DNA of 64,000 nt from contig NZ_CP048796.1 of the NCBI RefSeq assembly GCF_010748935.1, forward strand, positions 4,216,812 through 4,280,811. Reading direction: 5' to 3'. The stretch is from Providencia vermicola. Lineage in GTDB: Bacteria > Pseudomonadota > Gammaproteobacteria > Enterobacterales > Enterobacteriaceae. The position numbers and the translations under genes are program-made. Positions 1-11,195 of this stretch are shown here, in pieces. How positions within the stretch are numbered: position 1 is the first letter of the stretch; each line of letters starts with the position of its first letter. The notes beneath the pieces were generated by a model. The model was given only the letters and a program-made list of their open reading frames with translations. It did not search any database and was not told the origin of the DNA.

Positions 1-206
1 ATCTGATTCACTTACTAAAATTGGCGCTATCTTAACATAAACCTTTTATGAAAGTGTGCAGAATATGCACCTAAAAATAGACTTGAAATTAACTTAAGCG
101 GCTATTCGTGAGTTGCAACTCCCCTTAATAGTCGATAATGTTGATGATATGCACATATTACTTAATTTAAATTCATATAAATAAGTATTAATAAACAACG
201 AGATAA

Positions 207-698
<492 letters not shown>

Positions 699-699
699 A

Positions 700-1509
700 T
701 TATTTTTGGCATTGAGGGCAATAAAAAGTAGTGCGTTGACCTTGTTTGATACTCATAATCGGCGTCCCGCACATCAAACAAGGTTCCCCTTTTTTACCAT
801 AAACAAATAATTCTTGAGCAAAGTAACCAGGCTTACCATCAGACTGTAAAAAGTCTTTCAACGTTGTTCCACCTTGTTCAATGGAACGCCGCAATACTTT
901 CTTAATTTGTGTAACCAAACCCTCTGATTGCTCAAGCGTTAATGTATTCGTGATTTTTTCTGGCGAAATACCTGCCGCAAATAGCGCTTCATTCGCATAA
1001 ATATTCCCCACCCCGACGACCACCTTGTTATCCATCAGCCAAGGCTTGATGGCAATTTTTCGTTTTGCTGCCTGCTCAAATAAATATTGAGCATTAAACT
1101 CATCCGAAAGAGGTTCAGGCCCTAAATGTGCCAAGACAGAGCTCGTCGCAAGGTCGTCACACCATAACCAAGCCCCGAAGCGTCTCGGGTCGGTATAACG
1201 CAAAACCTTGCCATCCTTTAATACTAAATCAATATGGTCATGCTTTTCTTCAGGCAACTCTTCTAACAAAATGCGTAAGCTGCCCGACATACCGAGATGA
1301 ATGACTATCCAACCTTGTCGTAGTTCAATTAATAGATATTTCGCACGCCTTTGAACACTTAAAATAACCTCATCAGATAAACTTTTGATCTGTTCTGAAA
1401 CAGGCCAACGTAACCGGCCATTACGCACTACGGCATATTGGATAATATTACCGACGAGATGAGGCTCTATGCCTCTGCGGCTGGTTTCAACCTCGGGTAG
1501 CTCTGGCAT
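700..1509 (-). CDS. mutM: Formamidopyrimidine-DNA glycosylase
   Basis: Base-excision repair enzyme that removes 8-oxoguanine and formamidopyrimidines and nicks the abasic site. The start is placed at the ATG that gives [13 protein letters not shown], because the mature N-terminal proline and the following glutamate are the catalytic residues; an in-frame ATG 14 codons upstream would bury them. This gives 269 residues, the E. coli length. The C-terminus holds a four-cysteine zinc finger (CLMC near residue 244 and CPQC at the end). It ends one base from the coaD stop, tail to tail. Confidence 0.97.
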   Translation of the reverse strand: MPELPEVETSRRGIEPHLVGNIIQYAVVRNGRLRWPVSEQIKSLSDEVILSVQRRAKYLLIELRQGWIVIHLGMSGSLRILLEELPEEKHDHIDLVLKDGKVLRYTDPRRFGAWLWCDDLATSSVLAHLGPEPLSDEFNAQYLFEQAAKRKIAIKPWLMDNKVVVGVGNIYANEALFAAGISPEKITNTLTLEQSEGLVTQIKKVLRRSIEQGGTTLKDFLQSDGKPGYFAQELFVYGKKGEPCLMCGTPIMSIKQGQRTTFYCPQCQK

Positions 1510-1713
1510 GAATAGATCCTTAAACAGCGATATGATTAATATCAAAATCAAAATACCTTAAACGAACTGGCCATGTTAACCCACTGATCAACTGGACATT
1601 CAAGTATATGATAAATACAATTCGCCTATTAGCAATCAAAGATCCGTTATCTAACACAATATCGTCACTTTTGATCACCGACAAAAATCTGACAGCAATC
1701 GATAGGCAAACTT

Positions 1714-2952
1714 GTGAATATAAAAAACTATATTATTAGTCAATTTCCTTTTTTATTAGTTTCCCTTGTCATATTGGGTATGTTTACAAATGATACTCAA
1801 GGCGTGTTAAATATTTCTGCTGTCTTACTCTTTCTCTATACTGTCTATACCATTATTAAAAATAAAATAAATATCAAAGATGACCTTATTCAGTTAGTTA
1901 GAGGACGAAAAGTATTCTTTTTATTTAGCTTATGGTGCATTTTATGCGCGATATTTTTTACTTACTCTCAATTTACACTAGAAGCGCTGAAAGAATTTTT
2001 CAATGACTGGCGCTATGTCATTATCATTACGTTATTTTTAATCGCATTCAAAAATAACGAATCAAAATCAATAAAAACAATAAGTTATGCCTTGATTGCC
2101 ACTTTGGCATTTACTCTTTTTATATCTCCAATATTAAAACAATTTAAAGATAGTGACTTACCTCTATTTTTACAGCTTAGGTATGGTTTTGCTCACTATA
2201 CAACATTGCTTTTTCCATTTACCTTCGCTGCCTTATTTATTTTTAAAAATAATCTATTAAAAGTAGCAATGTTTATTTTATCCATTTTTGCATTTTGTTT
2301 TTTACTTTATACTGGTAGTCGTGGAGGCGTACTTGCTGTAGTTATTGAAACATTAATTATTTTATTTTTGTTTTCTCAAAGTATTAAAAAATTTACTTTA
2401 TACATTGTTATTTTTGCCATTGCCTCTTTAAGTGTTACAACCATCGCTTATACCACCATTCCTCAAGTAAAAAATAAGATAAACCAAACTCTATACGCAA
2501 AAAACATTTCATCAGGTAGAGACAAAATTGTGATGACACGTTTCCCTATTTTTATGAATCAAACTAAAAATATTCTATTTGGTGTTGGGTATGGTTCTGT
2601 CTCTTACAACCAGTATCTGAATGATAATAATGCAGAAAGATTTCGTGGTGGCGGAAAATTTTCACAACGCAAAAATGAATATGTACATAATAATGATGAC
2701 CCATTTTTCTTAAACATCTTATATAATGTAGGTTTAGGTGGGTTGCTATTATTTATTATTGCTTATGTTATTAACTTAAAAGATTTAATGAGAAATATAA
2801 AATCGCAAAAAAATATTTTAAATGTGGGTATCTTTGCCTCCTCTATTGGCTATTTTTTAATCTACTGCCTCTTTGAATTTATATTTTTAGATATTTTCTT
2901 CCTATACAATATTCTCGTTGCTATCTTAATTAACCAAAAGCGCATCCATTAG
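1714..2952 (+). CDS. O-antigen ligase family protein (WaaL-like)
   Basis: A 412-residue inner-membrane protein with about ten hydrophobic segments and a large periplasmic loop in its second half. WaaL-type ligases join undecaprenyl-linked O antigen to lipid A-core in the periplasm. Support is the topology, the GSRGG motif near residue 196 with its conserved arginine, and the HNND motif near residue 326, where ligases of this family carry a conserved histidine. The start is GTG. It lies at the edge of the LPS core cluster but on the opposite strand, converging on the GT8 genes. Sequence in this family diverges widely, so a polymerase (Wzy) role cannot be excluded. The gene is markedly AT-rich, as is usual for LPS loci. 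Confidence 0.75.
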   Translation: MNIKNYIISQFPFLLVSLVILGMFTNDTQGVLNISAVLLFLYTVYTIIKNKINIKDDLIQLVRGRKVFFLFSLWCILCAIFFTYSQFTLEALKEFFNDWRYVIIITLFLIAFKNNESKSIKTISYALIATLAFTLFISPILKQFKDSDLPLFLQLRYGFAHYTTLLFPFTFAALFIFKNNLLKVAMFILSIFAFCFLLYTGSRGGVLAVVIETLIILFLFSQSIKKFTLYIVIFAIASLSVTTIAYTTIPQVKNKINQTLYAKNISSGRDKIVMTRFPIFMNQTKNILFGVGYGSVSYNQYLNDNNAERFRGGGKFSQRKNEYVHNNDDPFFLNILYNVGLGGLLLFIIAYVINLKDLMRNIKSQKNILNVGIFASSIGYFLIYCLFEFIFLDIFFLYNILVAILINQKRIH

Positions 2953-2959
2953 TCATATT

Positions 2960-2980
2960 CATGCTGACAATGTCAGCATG
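2960..2980. terminator. Inverted repeat between convergent genes
   Basis: A perfect 10-base inverted repeat (arms CATGCTGACA and TGTCAGCATG, one base between them) fills the short space between the stop codons of the WaaL-like gene and the first GT8 gene. It probably acts as a bidirectional terminator, although no long T tract follows on either side. Confidence 0.55.
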
Positions 2981-2983
2981 ATA

Positions 2984-3964
2984 TCAATGAAATATTTTCT
3001 TGTTTATATATTCAACTGTTGCTAATAAAAATTGAAAAAACTTTCTATTTTTTCTTAGATGTGATTTTTTGCGAGATAATTGCTTGTAATTTTCGGCTTT
3101 GAGCAAGGGAATATTCTTCCAAGGCGAATTCTGTCGTGCAATATCAAAAAACTGATACTCTTTATAGAAAATAGCCCATTCATGAAATGGCTTAGTTAAA
3201 CCAACAAAGTGAATAAAAACAACATCATTTGGTATATTATTAGTGCTTCTTTTGCTAGTAATATACCAATCTAAAGAAAACATAAAGTTGAAATTTTCAC
3301 TTATATTAACCAGTTTATCATTTAATAAAATATTCAATGCATCCTGATCTGGATGAGTAAAATTATTATTTTTTACTAATTCAATAACTCTGTTGGGTAT
3401 GTCTGCTTTCACCATTTCCTGAATCGACATATATAAAAACCCAGAGTTAAAGTATTTGCTCATATCCATAGGCAACTGTTTCTTTTCACTGCAAAATTTA
3501 TCTTTTACAGCATAAAGGTAAACATGCTCATTAAATTCTAATGTTTTTAGATATTCGAGATTGCCTTTACAAATAATATCCGCATCTAAATACAATAATT
3601 TATCGATTGATTGAGACAGATAATCAATAATCACTAATCTAAAGTAGATGGCGTGGCTCCAAGCAGGTGATGGCAATGGTAAGCGTTTAAATTCTTGGAT
3701 GTCGATCAGATAAACCGTGATTTTATGGTAACTATTTGCAATTAACTGCTGAAAAAGATTCTCGTCAACTAAGCTATCAACTAAAATATGGAAATGAAAA
3801 TGCGTCTCTTTATTGTTAAGGAGTATCGAAGAGATTGATGTACCAACACCGTAGAGGAACTTTTCATCAACCCCATAAGCAATATGAAAATACGCTTTAT
3901 CACCATCACTAGCTTTGCTACCACTTATTTCAACTAGAGATTTGATCATTTCATGGCTTAACAT
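2984..3964 (-). CDS. Glycosyltransferase family 8, LPS core
   Basis: A 326-residue cytoplasmic or peripheral glycosyltransferase of family GT8 (the WaaI/WaaJ/WaaO group), which adds hexoses from UDP-sugars to the growing LPS outer core. The metal-binding DXD motif is visible as LLYLDADIIC, and the C-terminal HFVGLTKPFHEW motif is typical of the group. It is one of three consecutive GT8 paralogues here. It is separated from the next by 421 bases, so it probably has its own promoter. The donor and acceptor sugars cannot be read from the sequence. Confidence 0.85.
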   Translation of the reverse strand: MLSHEMIKSLVEISGSKASDGDKAYFHIAYGVDEKFLYGVGTSISSILLNNKETHFHFHILVDSLVDENLFQQLIANSYHKITVYLIDIQEFKRLPLPSPAWSHAIYFRLVIIDYLSQSIDKLLYLDADIICKGNLEYLKTLEFNEHVYLYAVKDKFCSEKKQLPMDMSKYFNSGFLYMSIQEMVKADIPNRVIELVKNNNFTHPDQDALNILLNDKLVNISENFNFMFSLDWYITSKRSTNNIPNDVVFIHFVGLTKPFHEWAIFYKEYQFFDIARQNSPWKNIPLLKAENYKQLSRKKSHLRKNRKFFQFLLATVEYINKKIFH

Positions 3965-4385
3965 TTTGTTGACCTTACTGAATATTATTGTTCGATACCT
4001 GTTTTGTAACCGGAAGACTGTTTTTATTTTCAGTCCAAATCAAACAACTACAGAACATACAAAAATTCTATCATAACCTAGTATCTATTCATAATATTCT
4101 GAAAATATATAAATCGAAATGTTAACATCTACAATAATATTGATATACGATAAAAATCAAGACATTATGATGCTACCTTAACTCAATCGAACGCATTCAA
4201 TATGCTTCCCTATCCAGCATATCAATTATTATCCCTTTCACAGAGGCAAAATTTGTGAACACTATGCATAAACAATGCCTATCATTCACTTTTGAGTAAT
4301 AAGGGTACCCTTCATTCTCACGACAGACAGTGACTAAGGAAGGATTAATAAACTTCACAGTAAAAACCATTTATTTAGCATATTA
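3965..4385. other. AT-rich intergenic region between two GT8 genes
   Basis: 421 bases with no convincing gene. A short open frame on the plus strand overlaps the end of the next GT8 gene in a different frame and encodes nothing recognisable. The region presumably holds the promoter of the GT8 gene that begins at 3964. No RNA gene, repeat or clear promoter was identified. Confidence 0.5.
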
Positions 4386-5411
4386 CTATTTTTTATTTCG
4401 AAAAACTTTCATCAACAAGTATTGGATTCCACACAGACAGCCAGCAACAATCTTTTTTTGTTTCAATAAGTGCTTATATTCTTTTTTTCTTTCAACAAAT
4501 TTACTTGCTGATTTTAAATCATTTTTACACCATGGCGACTGCTCAAGAGCGATATAAAAAGGCTTAGCAGACGGGTAGTTTGCCCAAGTATGCCATGGCT
4601 TAGTGATCCCTGTATAATGTATCAACGTGGTATTATCCGTGATCACCTGTTGATATTTTTTATGGCTTCGATCATATAGCTCATTCTTTAAGGTATAAAT
4701 AGTATTAAAACGCTGATTAAGCTGAACTTGGTTATCCACCAGAATCAAATTTAACACATCCTGGTCAGGGTATTTATAACGTTGCTTTGCATCCGGAGCA
4801 GATAATAGTGCTAAACAACGTTTAGTCACTTCATGTTCTTGCCATTTTTTTAAATTAATAAACATCACGCCTGAATTAAAGTACCGTGTACTTAATTCAG
4901 GTACACCCAACCTTGACCCACTTTTGCTTCTCACCATTTCACTATCAAGAACAACACCACAAATAACTTGGCTAAGAATATTGGCATCTAAATTTAGTTC
5001 ACTATGACATACTACATCTGCATCGAGATATAGTGCATAATCATAATGAAAAGCTAAATAATCAAGCGCGATCAGCCTAAAATACATTGCTGATGACCAA
5101 ACGTCACAGGCAGGTAATTTCTCTAAAAAATCGTGATTCAGTTTATACACAATTATTTGTGTTGAAAATTGTTCAGCAATCCATTTTAATTTATCAACAA
5201 AATTAGGATTTATCGTATCCAAAAAAAAGTGGAATCTAAAAGATGTACTAGGATTATTAATTAACAAAGATACTGCTGAAACTCCTGCTCCAAACTGGTA
5301 GTTTTCATCTGAGCCATAAACGATATTAAGGTATTTTTCATTTAAGTCTTCATCACTATCGTTTAAAACATATCTCTCAGTCACTATGTCATGGATATTA
5401 AAATTCATCAT
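4386..5411 (-). CDS. Glycosyltransferase family 8, LPS core
   Basis: A 341-residue GT8 paralogue with the DXD motif in ALYLDADVVC and the family C-terminal motif HYTGITKPWHTW. The shared GT8 features are a substrate-binding region near the N-terminus (VYGSDENYQFGAG) and the FNSGVMFINL segment in the middle. Two adjacent ATG codons precede the protein; a GGAG sequence is better spaced for the second (5408). It lies 58 bases downstream of the next GT8 gene and probably belongs to the waaQGP operon. The sugar specificity is unknown; divergence from its two neighbours suggests three different linkages rather than redundant copies. Confidence 0.85.
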   Translation of the reverse strand: MMNFNIHDIVTERYVLNDSDEDLNEKYLNIVYGSDENYQFGAGVSAVSLLINNPSTSFRFHFFLDTINPNFVDKLKWIAEQFSTQIIVYKLNHDFLEKLPACDVWSSAMYFRLIALDYLAFHYDYALYLDADVVCHSELNLDANILSQVICGVVLDSEMVRSKSGSRLGVPELSTRYFNSGVMFINLKKWQEHEVTKRCLALLSAPDAKQRYKYPDQDVLNLILVDNQVQLNQRFNTIYTLKNELYDRSHKKYQQVITDNTTLIHYTGITKPWHTWANYPSAKPFYIALEQSPWCKNDLKSASKFVERKKEYKHLLKQKKIVAGCLCGIQYLLMKVFRNKK

Positions 5412-5469
5412 TTATCTCCAATAATAAAATATTGTTTTATGCTACTTTTCACTAAAACGTAAATGTTAA

Positions 5470-6477
5470 TTATTTACTAAGCTTAGATAATAAGTACCTA
5501 AAATGGAGAAGAAATCCAAATAGATAGTGGCCTTGATTGATATTATGCTTCGCACAATAACGTAAATGGTTGCTACTTTTAGCCTTTAATAATGGTACTT
5601 TATTCCAAGGTGACGCTGATCGAGCATCAGAGAAAGGCTTGGCTGTTTCATAAGTAGCCCATTCGTGCCAAGGTTTCGTTGGTCCAACATAGTGAATAAA
5701 AATAGTGTTTTGAGTAACAGGATAGTGAAATTGATCTTTTAACTCATAATTTAAGCTAAATTGTGTATTATAAACAGCATCCAAATAAATGACTTTATCT
5801 GCTAATAATATATTTAATACATCTTGGTCAGGATAACTAATCTTATGATTAATATTCGTATCCATAAGCAATGACATTGATTTTTTTGTAACCTGATTTT
5901 CTTTCCAAGCGGCTAAATTTACATACATCACACCACTATTAAAATAGCCAGCGGATACTTCGGGGAAACCTAACGTTTGAGCCCGTTTTTTCCACCAATT
6001 TTCATCCCTTTCAGTGACAACCGCAGCCACTTTATTTTGTAAGTCTAACTGAGTCAGCCCTTCAATCGAATTATTACAAATAACATCAGCATCTAAATAC
6101 AATAGATAATCTATTTTATTGATAAAGTATTCGGCAACAATAAATCGAAAATAGATGGCATGCGTCCAATTCTTAGTCGTCGGAAGTGTTTTTATACTAC
6201 TAGAATTAATTATATAGAGGGTGATTTGTACATTATAGTCGTCACTGAGCTCCCTAAACAGAGCTAAATCCGCATCACTAATTGAATCGTCTATAAATAC
6301 ATGAAAAGAAAAATTGGTATGCTCATTGTGCATCAACAACGAGGCAATAGATACGCCACAGCCATATAAAAAATGATGATCAATGCCATAGGCGACATGA
6401 AAATAAGATGAAATATCTAAGTCTGACACACCGAGCGGGATAACTTGTTGTATCATTTTATCAAATTCAACGACCAT
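5470..6477 (-). CDS. Glycosyltransferase family 8, LPS core
   Basis: Third GT8 paralogue, first of the three in the direction of transcription and directly downstream of waaP. The DXD motif lies in LLYLDADVIC and the C-terminal motif is HYVGPTKPWHEW. The ATG at 6477 is preferred over an upstream TTG because a GGGG ribosome site lies six bases before it; this gives 335 residues. By position it would follow WaaG and could add the second or third outer-core hexose, as WaaO or WaaI does in E. coli. This is an inference from order, not specificity. Confidence 0.85.
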   Translation of the reverse strand: MVVEFDKMIQQVIPLGVSDLDISSYFHVAYGIDHHFLYGCGVSIASLLMHNEHTNFSFHVFIDDSISDADLALFRELSDDYNVQITLYIINSSSIKTLPTTKNWTHAIYFRFIVAEYFINKIDYLLYLDADVICNNSIEGLTQLDLQNKVAAVVTERDENWWKKRAQTLGFPEVSAGYFNSGVMYVNLAAWKENQVTKKSMSLLMDTNINHKISYPDQDVLNILLADKVIYLDAVYNTQFSLNYELKDQFHYPVTQNTIFIHYVGPTKPWHEWATYETAKPFSDARSASPWNKVPLLKAKSSNHLRYCAKHNINQGHYLFGFLLHFRYLLSKLSK

Positions 6478-6501
6478 ATAAGACCCCAACAAATTGTTTA
6501 T

Positions 6502-7299
6502 CTATAAACCACGGCGCTTTGTACGCTCTTGGATTTTTTTTGCTTTGCTTCCCGCTTTGAGTATCAAAGCCTGTTCTTCTTTTAAAATATCTCGTAAAGG
6601 CAAATCAAAGTAAACCTTCATAAAACGGAAAATATCTCTGCTTGTTAGGCCGATATTTAATGAAGAAAAGTATAACCCAATAAGGTCTTTATCACGCCAA
6701 CGTATTGGAACCTTTTTTCTGAGTTGTGCTCGATGTAAATCTATCACCGAGATTTTCAAGTCCTGCTCTTCACCTGAAAAAGGCAAGTGTAGTAAAAAAT
6801 GGCAAATATAACAGTCGCGGTGATTTATACCAACGGCGTGCATTTTACGTACCATTTGAGCAACACGGCGAATAATCAATTGTTTGACTGTAAAATCAGG
6901 CGCTAGGCTTGACCAATTGGCACAGTAATCTTCCAAACTGATCGTTGGCGTTAAATCTTTCGTAATAATAAAGGAATGTCGACGTAGCGGGTTCATCCCC
7001 TTTTGCCCAAATGCACGACCATCCATCGTATCCACACCCGCTTTTGTTAGCCGATGTATCGCGTTCCATTCCCTATCAGCACCCAATACTGGTAACCTTA
7101 ATGAAAACAGGTTTTTTAACACCTCTTTTAAACTTGTACCATAATGGATTTTGATAAAATAGCTCTCTCCACCAAGCTCAAAGCGCAATGTTTTGCGGCT
7201 TTCTAGCTGACGAAACACCTCACCTTCTAACTGCTCAGTTTCCACAAAAGGATCTTTATTTTTCCATAGCTCACTAAAAGGTGTTTTAAGTTCAATCAT
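6502..7299 (-). CDS. waaP: LPS core heptose I kinase
   Basis: Phosphorylates the first heptose of the LPS inner core, a step needed for outer-membrane stability. The 265-residue protein has the kinase-like fold of the WaaP/RfaP family: the HRDCYICHF catalytic loop near residue 161, with its aspartate, and the metal-binding VIDLHRAQ segment near residue 186. The N-terminal region carries a lysine-containing YFIKIHYG strand. It overlaps the end of waaG by eight bases, which suggests translational coupling in a waaQ-waaG-waaP operon. Confidence 0.95.
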   Translation of the reverse strand: MIELKTPFSELWKNKDPFVETEQLEGEVFRQLESRKTLRFELGGESYFIKIHYGTSLKEVLKNLFSLRLPVLGADREWNAIHRLTKAGVDTMDGRAFGQKGMNPLRRHSFIITKDLTPTISLEDYCANWSSLAPDFTVKQLIIRRVAQMVRKMHAVGINHRDCYICHFLLHLPFSGEEQDLKISVIDLHRAQLRKKVPIRWRDKDLIGLYFSSLNIGLTSRDIFRFMKVYFDLPLRDILKEEQALILKAGSKAKKIQERTKRRGL

Positions 7300-8416
7300 C
7301 TAGATGTCCTAAAATAATATCAGCCGCTTTTTCAGGTAAACTATATAAGTCCTCTGTATCCGCAAAATGCCGCGCCTTTTCTGCCCAATTTTTTAATTGT
7401 TGTTTATTTTGCAGAGTTTCTGAAAGCGCGGAATCTAACGTTTTTTGCTCAAATGGTTCACGGATCACCATGCCGCATTGAGCATCAGCAATAAATGAGG
7501 CATAACCACAAACTTCCGTAACAATAATAGGTAAACCTGCTGTTATAGCCTCCAGTAACACAATACCCGCGGCTTCTTGGTATGCTGGATGCATTAAAAT
7601 ATCTGCCGCTGCCATTAGCTCAGCAACGTCATTACGCCCACTAAAAAAGGAGACTTGTTGACCTATGCCCAGTGTATTGGCTAGACGCTGATATTTTTCA
7701 GGTTTATCCTGCCCAACAACCATTAATCGCGTATTTTTCTTAATCTCTTCAGGCAATGCAGCCATTGCTCTTAAGGTTCTATCGACTCCTTTACGCTTAA
7801 AGTCGGAACCAACCTGCAATAACAAATACGCTGACGGAGGTATCTGATTTTTTTCTCGATAAATTTGCCGTGCATTGGGGATCTGCTTATCGTATTTTCT
7901 ATCTTGCGCAATACCCGGCGGTAGCATATAAAAACGCGATGCTTCTGTAGCATAATGTTTTTTAAAATGTGCAATTTGATGAGGAGTCAGCATTAATAAT
8001 TTGGTAGTTTTTCCTACTTGAAATACGGCCTTTTCAAACGTTGCATAATGCTTATAACGGGGAGTTAGCCTATAAAAAAAACCTTTTTCATTAGCGACTT
8101 TTTCTGCATAACAAACGTCCGCTGCATAATATACATCTAGGCCAGGCATTTTATTGAAACCAATAATACGGTCTACTGGATATTGTTTGATATGAGTGTG
8201 CACCCACTCACAATATTGTGCATTACGTCCATGATTGGTTTTCGATGTGACTGGTACAATCATAATTTCAAAACCAGCAGGTTTCTCACCATGCCAAGAT
8301 TGAGTATAAACGCGGATATGATGCCCTCTTGCCTGACACGCTAACGCAATACGTAAGAAATCACGTTGTAAACCACCAAACGGAAAATACTTGTACAGAC
8401 AAAATGCCAAAATCAT
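7292..8416 (-). CDS. waaG: LPS core glucosyltransferase I
   Basis: Adds the first outer-core glucose to heptose II, using UDP-glucose, at the inner face of the cytoplasmic membrane. The 374-residue length matches the family. It begins with the typical GT4 segment [19 protein letters not shown], has the acceptor and nucleotide motif around [18 protein letters not shown], and the EX7E element within [16 protein letters not shown]. One base separates it from waaQ and it overlaps waaP, so the three genes form one transcription unit. Confidence 0.96.
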   Translation of the reverse strand: MILAFCLYKYFPFGGLQRDFLRIALACQARGHHIRVYTQSWHGEKPAGFEIMIVPVTSKTNHGRNAQYCEWVHTHIKQYPVDRIIGFNKMPGLDVYYAADVCYAEKVANEKGFFYRLTPRYKHYATFEKAVFQVGKTTKLLMLTPHQIAHFKKHYATEASRFYMLPPGIAQDRKYDKQIPNARQIYREKNQIPPSAYLLLQVGSDFKRKGVDRTLRAMAALPEEIKKNTRLMVVGQDKPEKYQRLANTLGIGQQVSFFSGRNDVAELMAAADILMHPAYQEAAGIVLLEAITAGLPIIVTEVCGYASFIADAQCGMVIREPFEQKTLDSALSETLQNKQQLKNWAEKARHFADTEDLYSLPEKAADIILGHLDD

Positions 8417-8417
8417 A

Positions 8418-9482
8418 TTAGAACCTTGTCATTATTGAACGAATATTCATCGGCAACATTTTTTCTGTTGCCTTGATAACGTCAGATGCAGGAATGATAG
8501 AAAGGTATTTTTTATTTCTATCGAGTTTCTCGCGTGGTGGCATAGCTTCATAGTCACCCGCCCAGAATTGCACTACGTTTTCACTCCACGGACGCCAGAA
8601 TACATGGTTGGTTGCACCGAACAAACAAACTATGGGTGTTTTGACCGCTGCTGCAATGTGCATTGGGGCAGAATCTACACCGATAAATAACGCAGAATGG
8701 GCAATGAGTGCACCAAGTTCAGGAAATGTCGTTTTACCCGCCAACTCAGTGATGGGCCTAGTGTGGCAAAGGGATGCAATATTTTCAACACAATCAAGGT
8801 CATCTTGACTTGGCCCAGAAGTCAATACCACTTGGTAACCACGGGATTGCAACGCATCAATGACTTCCGCAAATTTTTCATCATCCCAACACTTAAATAT
8901 CTGCCGTGCCGTTGGCTGGATGACGACATAGCTGCTATGAACACCAAGTTCCAATAGCTGCTGATCGATCTTTTTCCAATCTTGCTCTGCATATGACATC
9001 GTTAAATCTGTTTTAAGGTTATTGATTTTTAACGGTTCAAGAACAGAAAGATTGTTCATAACAACGTGTTCACCGTGAGGTGCAGTCAAATGAGTAAAGC
9101 TATTATGCCAAAACGTCGACTCTCGATGAGCAAATTTATGTGAAATTTTTACCTGAGCAGGGATAGCCCGCACAAGCACTGATATCATCCATTGGTCTGC
9201 AAGATTTACAACCAAATCATACTTATTACGACGTAATTTTAATAACAAATTGACAAAGTTACAGGCTTTACTGAGCCCATTAGCCTTCTTACCTTTAATT
9301 CCATACAAGGCATGGATTTCCCTATTTTCAGACAAAATAGGGATCGTATCTTGATAAAGTAACACGTCAATCTCGGCATCAGGATAGTTTTGCTTTAATG
9401 TACTGATCACAGGCGTAGTCAGTAGCATATCCCCATGAAACCGCATCTTGATAACAAGAATTTTTTTAAACTGTTTTTTCAC
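8418..9482 (-). CDS. waaQ: LPS core heptosyltransferase III
   Basis: Transfers the branching third heptose to heptose II of the inner core. The 354-residue GT9 protein starts with the family motif KKILVIKMRFHGDMLLTTPV. It carries the C-terminal nucleotide-sugar motif FIGVDSAPMHIAAAV followed by CLFGATNHVFWRPW. It is the first gene of the core operon. The RfaH-responsive ops element that precedes rfaQ in E. coli was looked for upstream and not found in recognisable form. Confidence 0.95.
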   Translation of the reverse strand: MKKQFKKILVIKMRFHGDMLLTTPVISTLKQNYPDAEIDVLLYQDTIPILSENREIHALYGIKGKKANGLSKACNFVNLLLKLRRNKYDLVVNLADQWMISVLVRAIPAQVKISHKFAHRESTFWHNSFTHLTAPHGEHVVMNNLSVLEPLKINNLKTDLTMSYAEQDWKKIDQQLLELGVHSSYVVIQPTARQIFKCWDDEKFAEVIDALQSRGYQVVLTSGPSQDDLDCVENIASLCHTRPITELAGKTTFPELGALIAHSALFIGVDSAPMHIAAAVKTPIVCLFGATNHVFWRPWSENVVQFWAGDYEAMPPREKLDRNKKYLSIIPASDVIKATEKMLPMNIRSIMTRF

Positions 9483-9635
9483 CAGACACTCTTAATGATA
9501 TCTATACGCAAAATGACATAGTTCTTTGACAAAAACTAACACTATTAATTCAATCAAGAACGAACATGTTACTACTTTAGGAATAATCGATATAGCCTTG
9601 AATGCGTATAAGTATAGTTTTTTGATTTTGAAAAT

Positions 9636-9663
9636 AAAAAACCCAGCCAAAGCTGGGTTTTTT
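9636..9663 (-). terminator. Intrinsic terminator of rpmB-rpmG
   Basis: A GC-rich stem (AACCCAGC paired with GCTGGGTT) with a four-base loop is flanked by A and T runs on both sides. Read on the minus strand it lies just after the rpmG stop and ends in TTTTTT. It is a classic intrinsic terminator. Its symmetry would also let it stop transcription on the other strand. Confidence 0.9.
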
Positions 9664-9679
9664 AATAAGAAAACAAAAA

Positions 9680-9850
<171 letters not shown>

Positions 9851-9858
9851 TTAGCTCC

Positions 9859-10116
<258 letters not shown>

Positions 10117-10346
10117 TCAGCTCGAGCTTTTTTGTTCTGGGTATGGCCGCCTCGTCAGGCTTAGGAGCCCATCTCAGCAAACTTTATTGACTGAAAAGAA
10201 TGTTATCATCTTAGTAAAAAATTTACTGAGATAGGCTCTTCTCGCCAAACCCAAGATCCTCAAAGGTGGCGTAGTATACGCTTTCAATCGTTCTCACTCA
10301 AGCCCAATGCGGCAAAAGTTGTCATTTTTTAGTCAAAAAAATGCTT

Positions 10347-11012
10347 TTACAACCACCCTCGTTCAAGAAATGAAACACAATTTTTATGTCCAACAACAAA
10401 ATGGTCAAGCAATTTAATTCCCACTAAGCTACAAGCATCTTTAATACGAAAAGTCACTTGTTTATCCGCTTCGCTAGGCTCTGCATTGCCTGATGGGTGA
10501 TTATGCGCCAAGATGACCGCACTTGCATTCATTTTCATGGCATAACGAATAATTTCTCTAGGATGAACCTCTACCCGATTGATAGTGCCTTTAAAGAGTT
10601 CTTCATAACTAATAATTTGATGTTGATTGTTTAAAAAGAGTACCACAAAAACTTCTCTTTCTTGCCCAGCAAACAATTCAAGTAATCGTATTTTTAAATG
10701 GTTAGGTTCAGAGATCACATCTTCATATAAAAATTGTTCAGTAAAAAAACGCCGTGCGATCTCACTAATCGCCTGAAATTGAGAGAATTTACAAACACCG
10801 ACACCTTTGCATTTTGCTAGCTTTGTGTAGTCAGACTGTAAGAGTAAGTATAAAGAGCCGAACTCTTTCAACAAACGCTCCGCAAGTTGTAAAACGGATT
10901 CGCCTTGGCTACCCGTTCGTAAAAAAATAGCCAATAACTCTGCATCCGTCAGAGTTGCGGCACCATACGCCAATATTTTCTCCCTTGGCTTTAAGCTCTC
11001 TTCATGCTCCAT
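10347..11012 (-). CDS. radC: RadC family (JAB domain) protein
   Basis: A 221-residue protein with an N-terminal helix-hairpin-helix region and a C-terminal JAB/MPN metalloprotease-like domain. The metal-binding motif HNHPSG, with a downstream SEAD, is intact in VILAHNHPSGNAEPSEAD. The cellular role of RadC remains uncertain despite its old repair annotation. The start is set at MEHEESLKPREK because AAGGGGGT lies just upstream and the length then fits the family; the frame stays open for 54 more codons. It is divergent from coaBC. Confidence 0.9.
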   Translation of the reverse strand: MEHEESLKPREKILAYGAATLTDAELLAIFLRTGSQGESVLQLAERLLKEFGSLYLLLQSDYTKLAKCKGVGVCKFSQFQAISEIARRFFTEQFLYEDVISEPNHLKIRLLELFAGQEREVFVVLFLNNQHQIISYEELFKGTINRVEVHPREIIRYAMKMNASAVILAHNHPSGNAEPSEADKQVTFRIKDACSLVGIKLLDHFVVGHKNCVSFLERGWL

Positions 11013-11195
11013 TATCACCCCCTTATGCCCCTTGCTGCTTCTCTTTCTATACATAGGCGGTAACGACAACAACACATCAATTGTTGATTTGCGTAACGCT
11101 TCGCAAAAAATAAAAGGGTGATGATATATACAGTACTCTCGCTGACACTTCTGATATGATAATATGCTCTTCACGATGATTAGATGGATAAAACG

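Noticed and set aside
4330..4557. 75-codon open frame on the plus strand
   Set aside because: It overlaps the 3' end of a GT8 gene in another frame, is rich in Phe/Tyr/Leu as antisense AT-rich DNA would be, and has no ribosome site or family features.
9483..9635. ops/JUMPstart element for RfaH control upstream of waaQ
   Set aside because: The upstream stretch was read on the minus strand and no match to the GGCGGTAG core was found; only a loose GTAGTAAC sequence is present.
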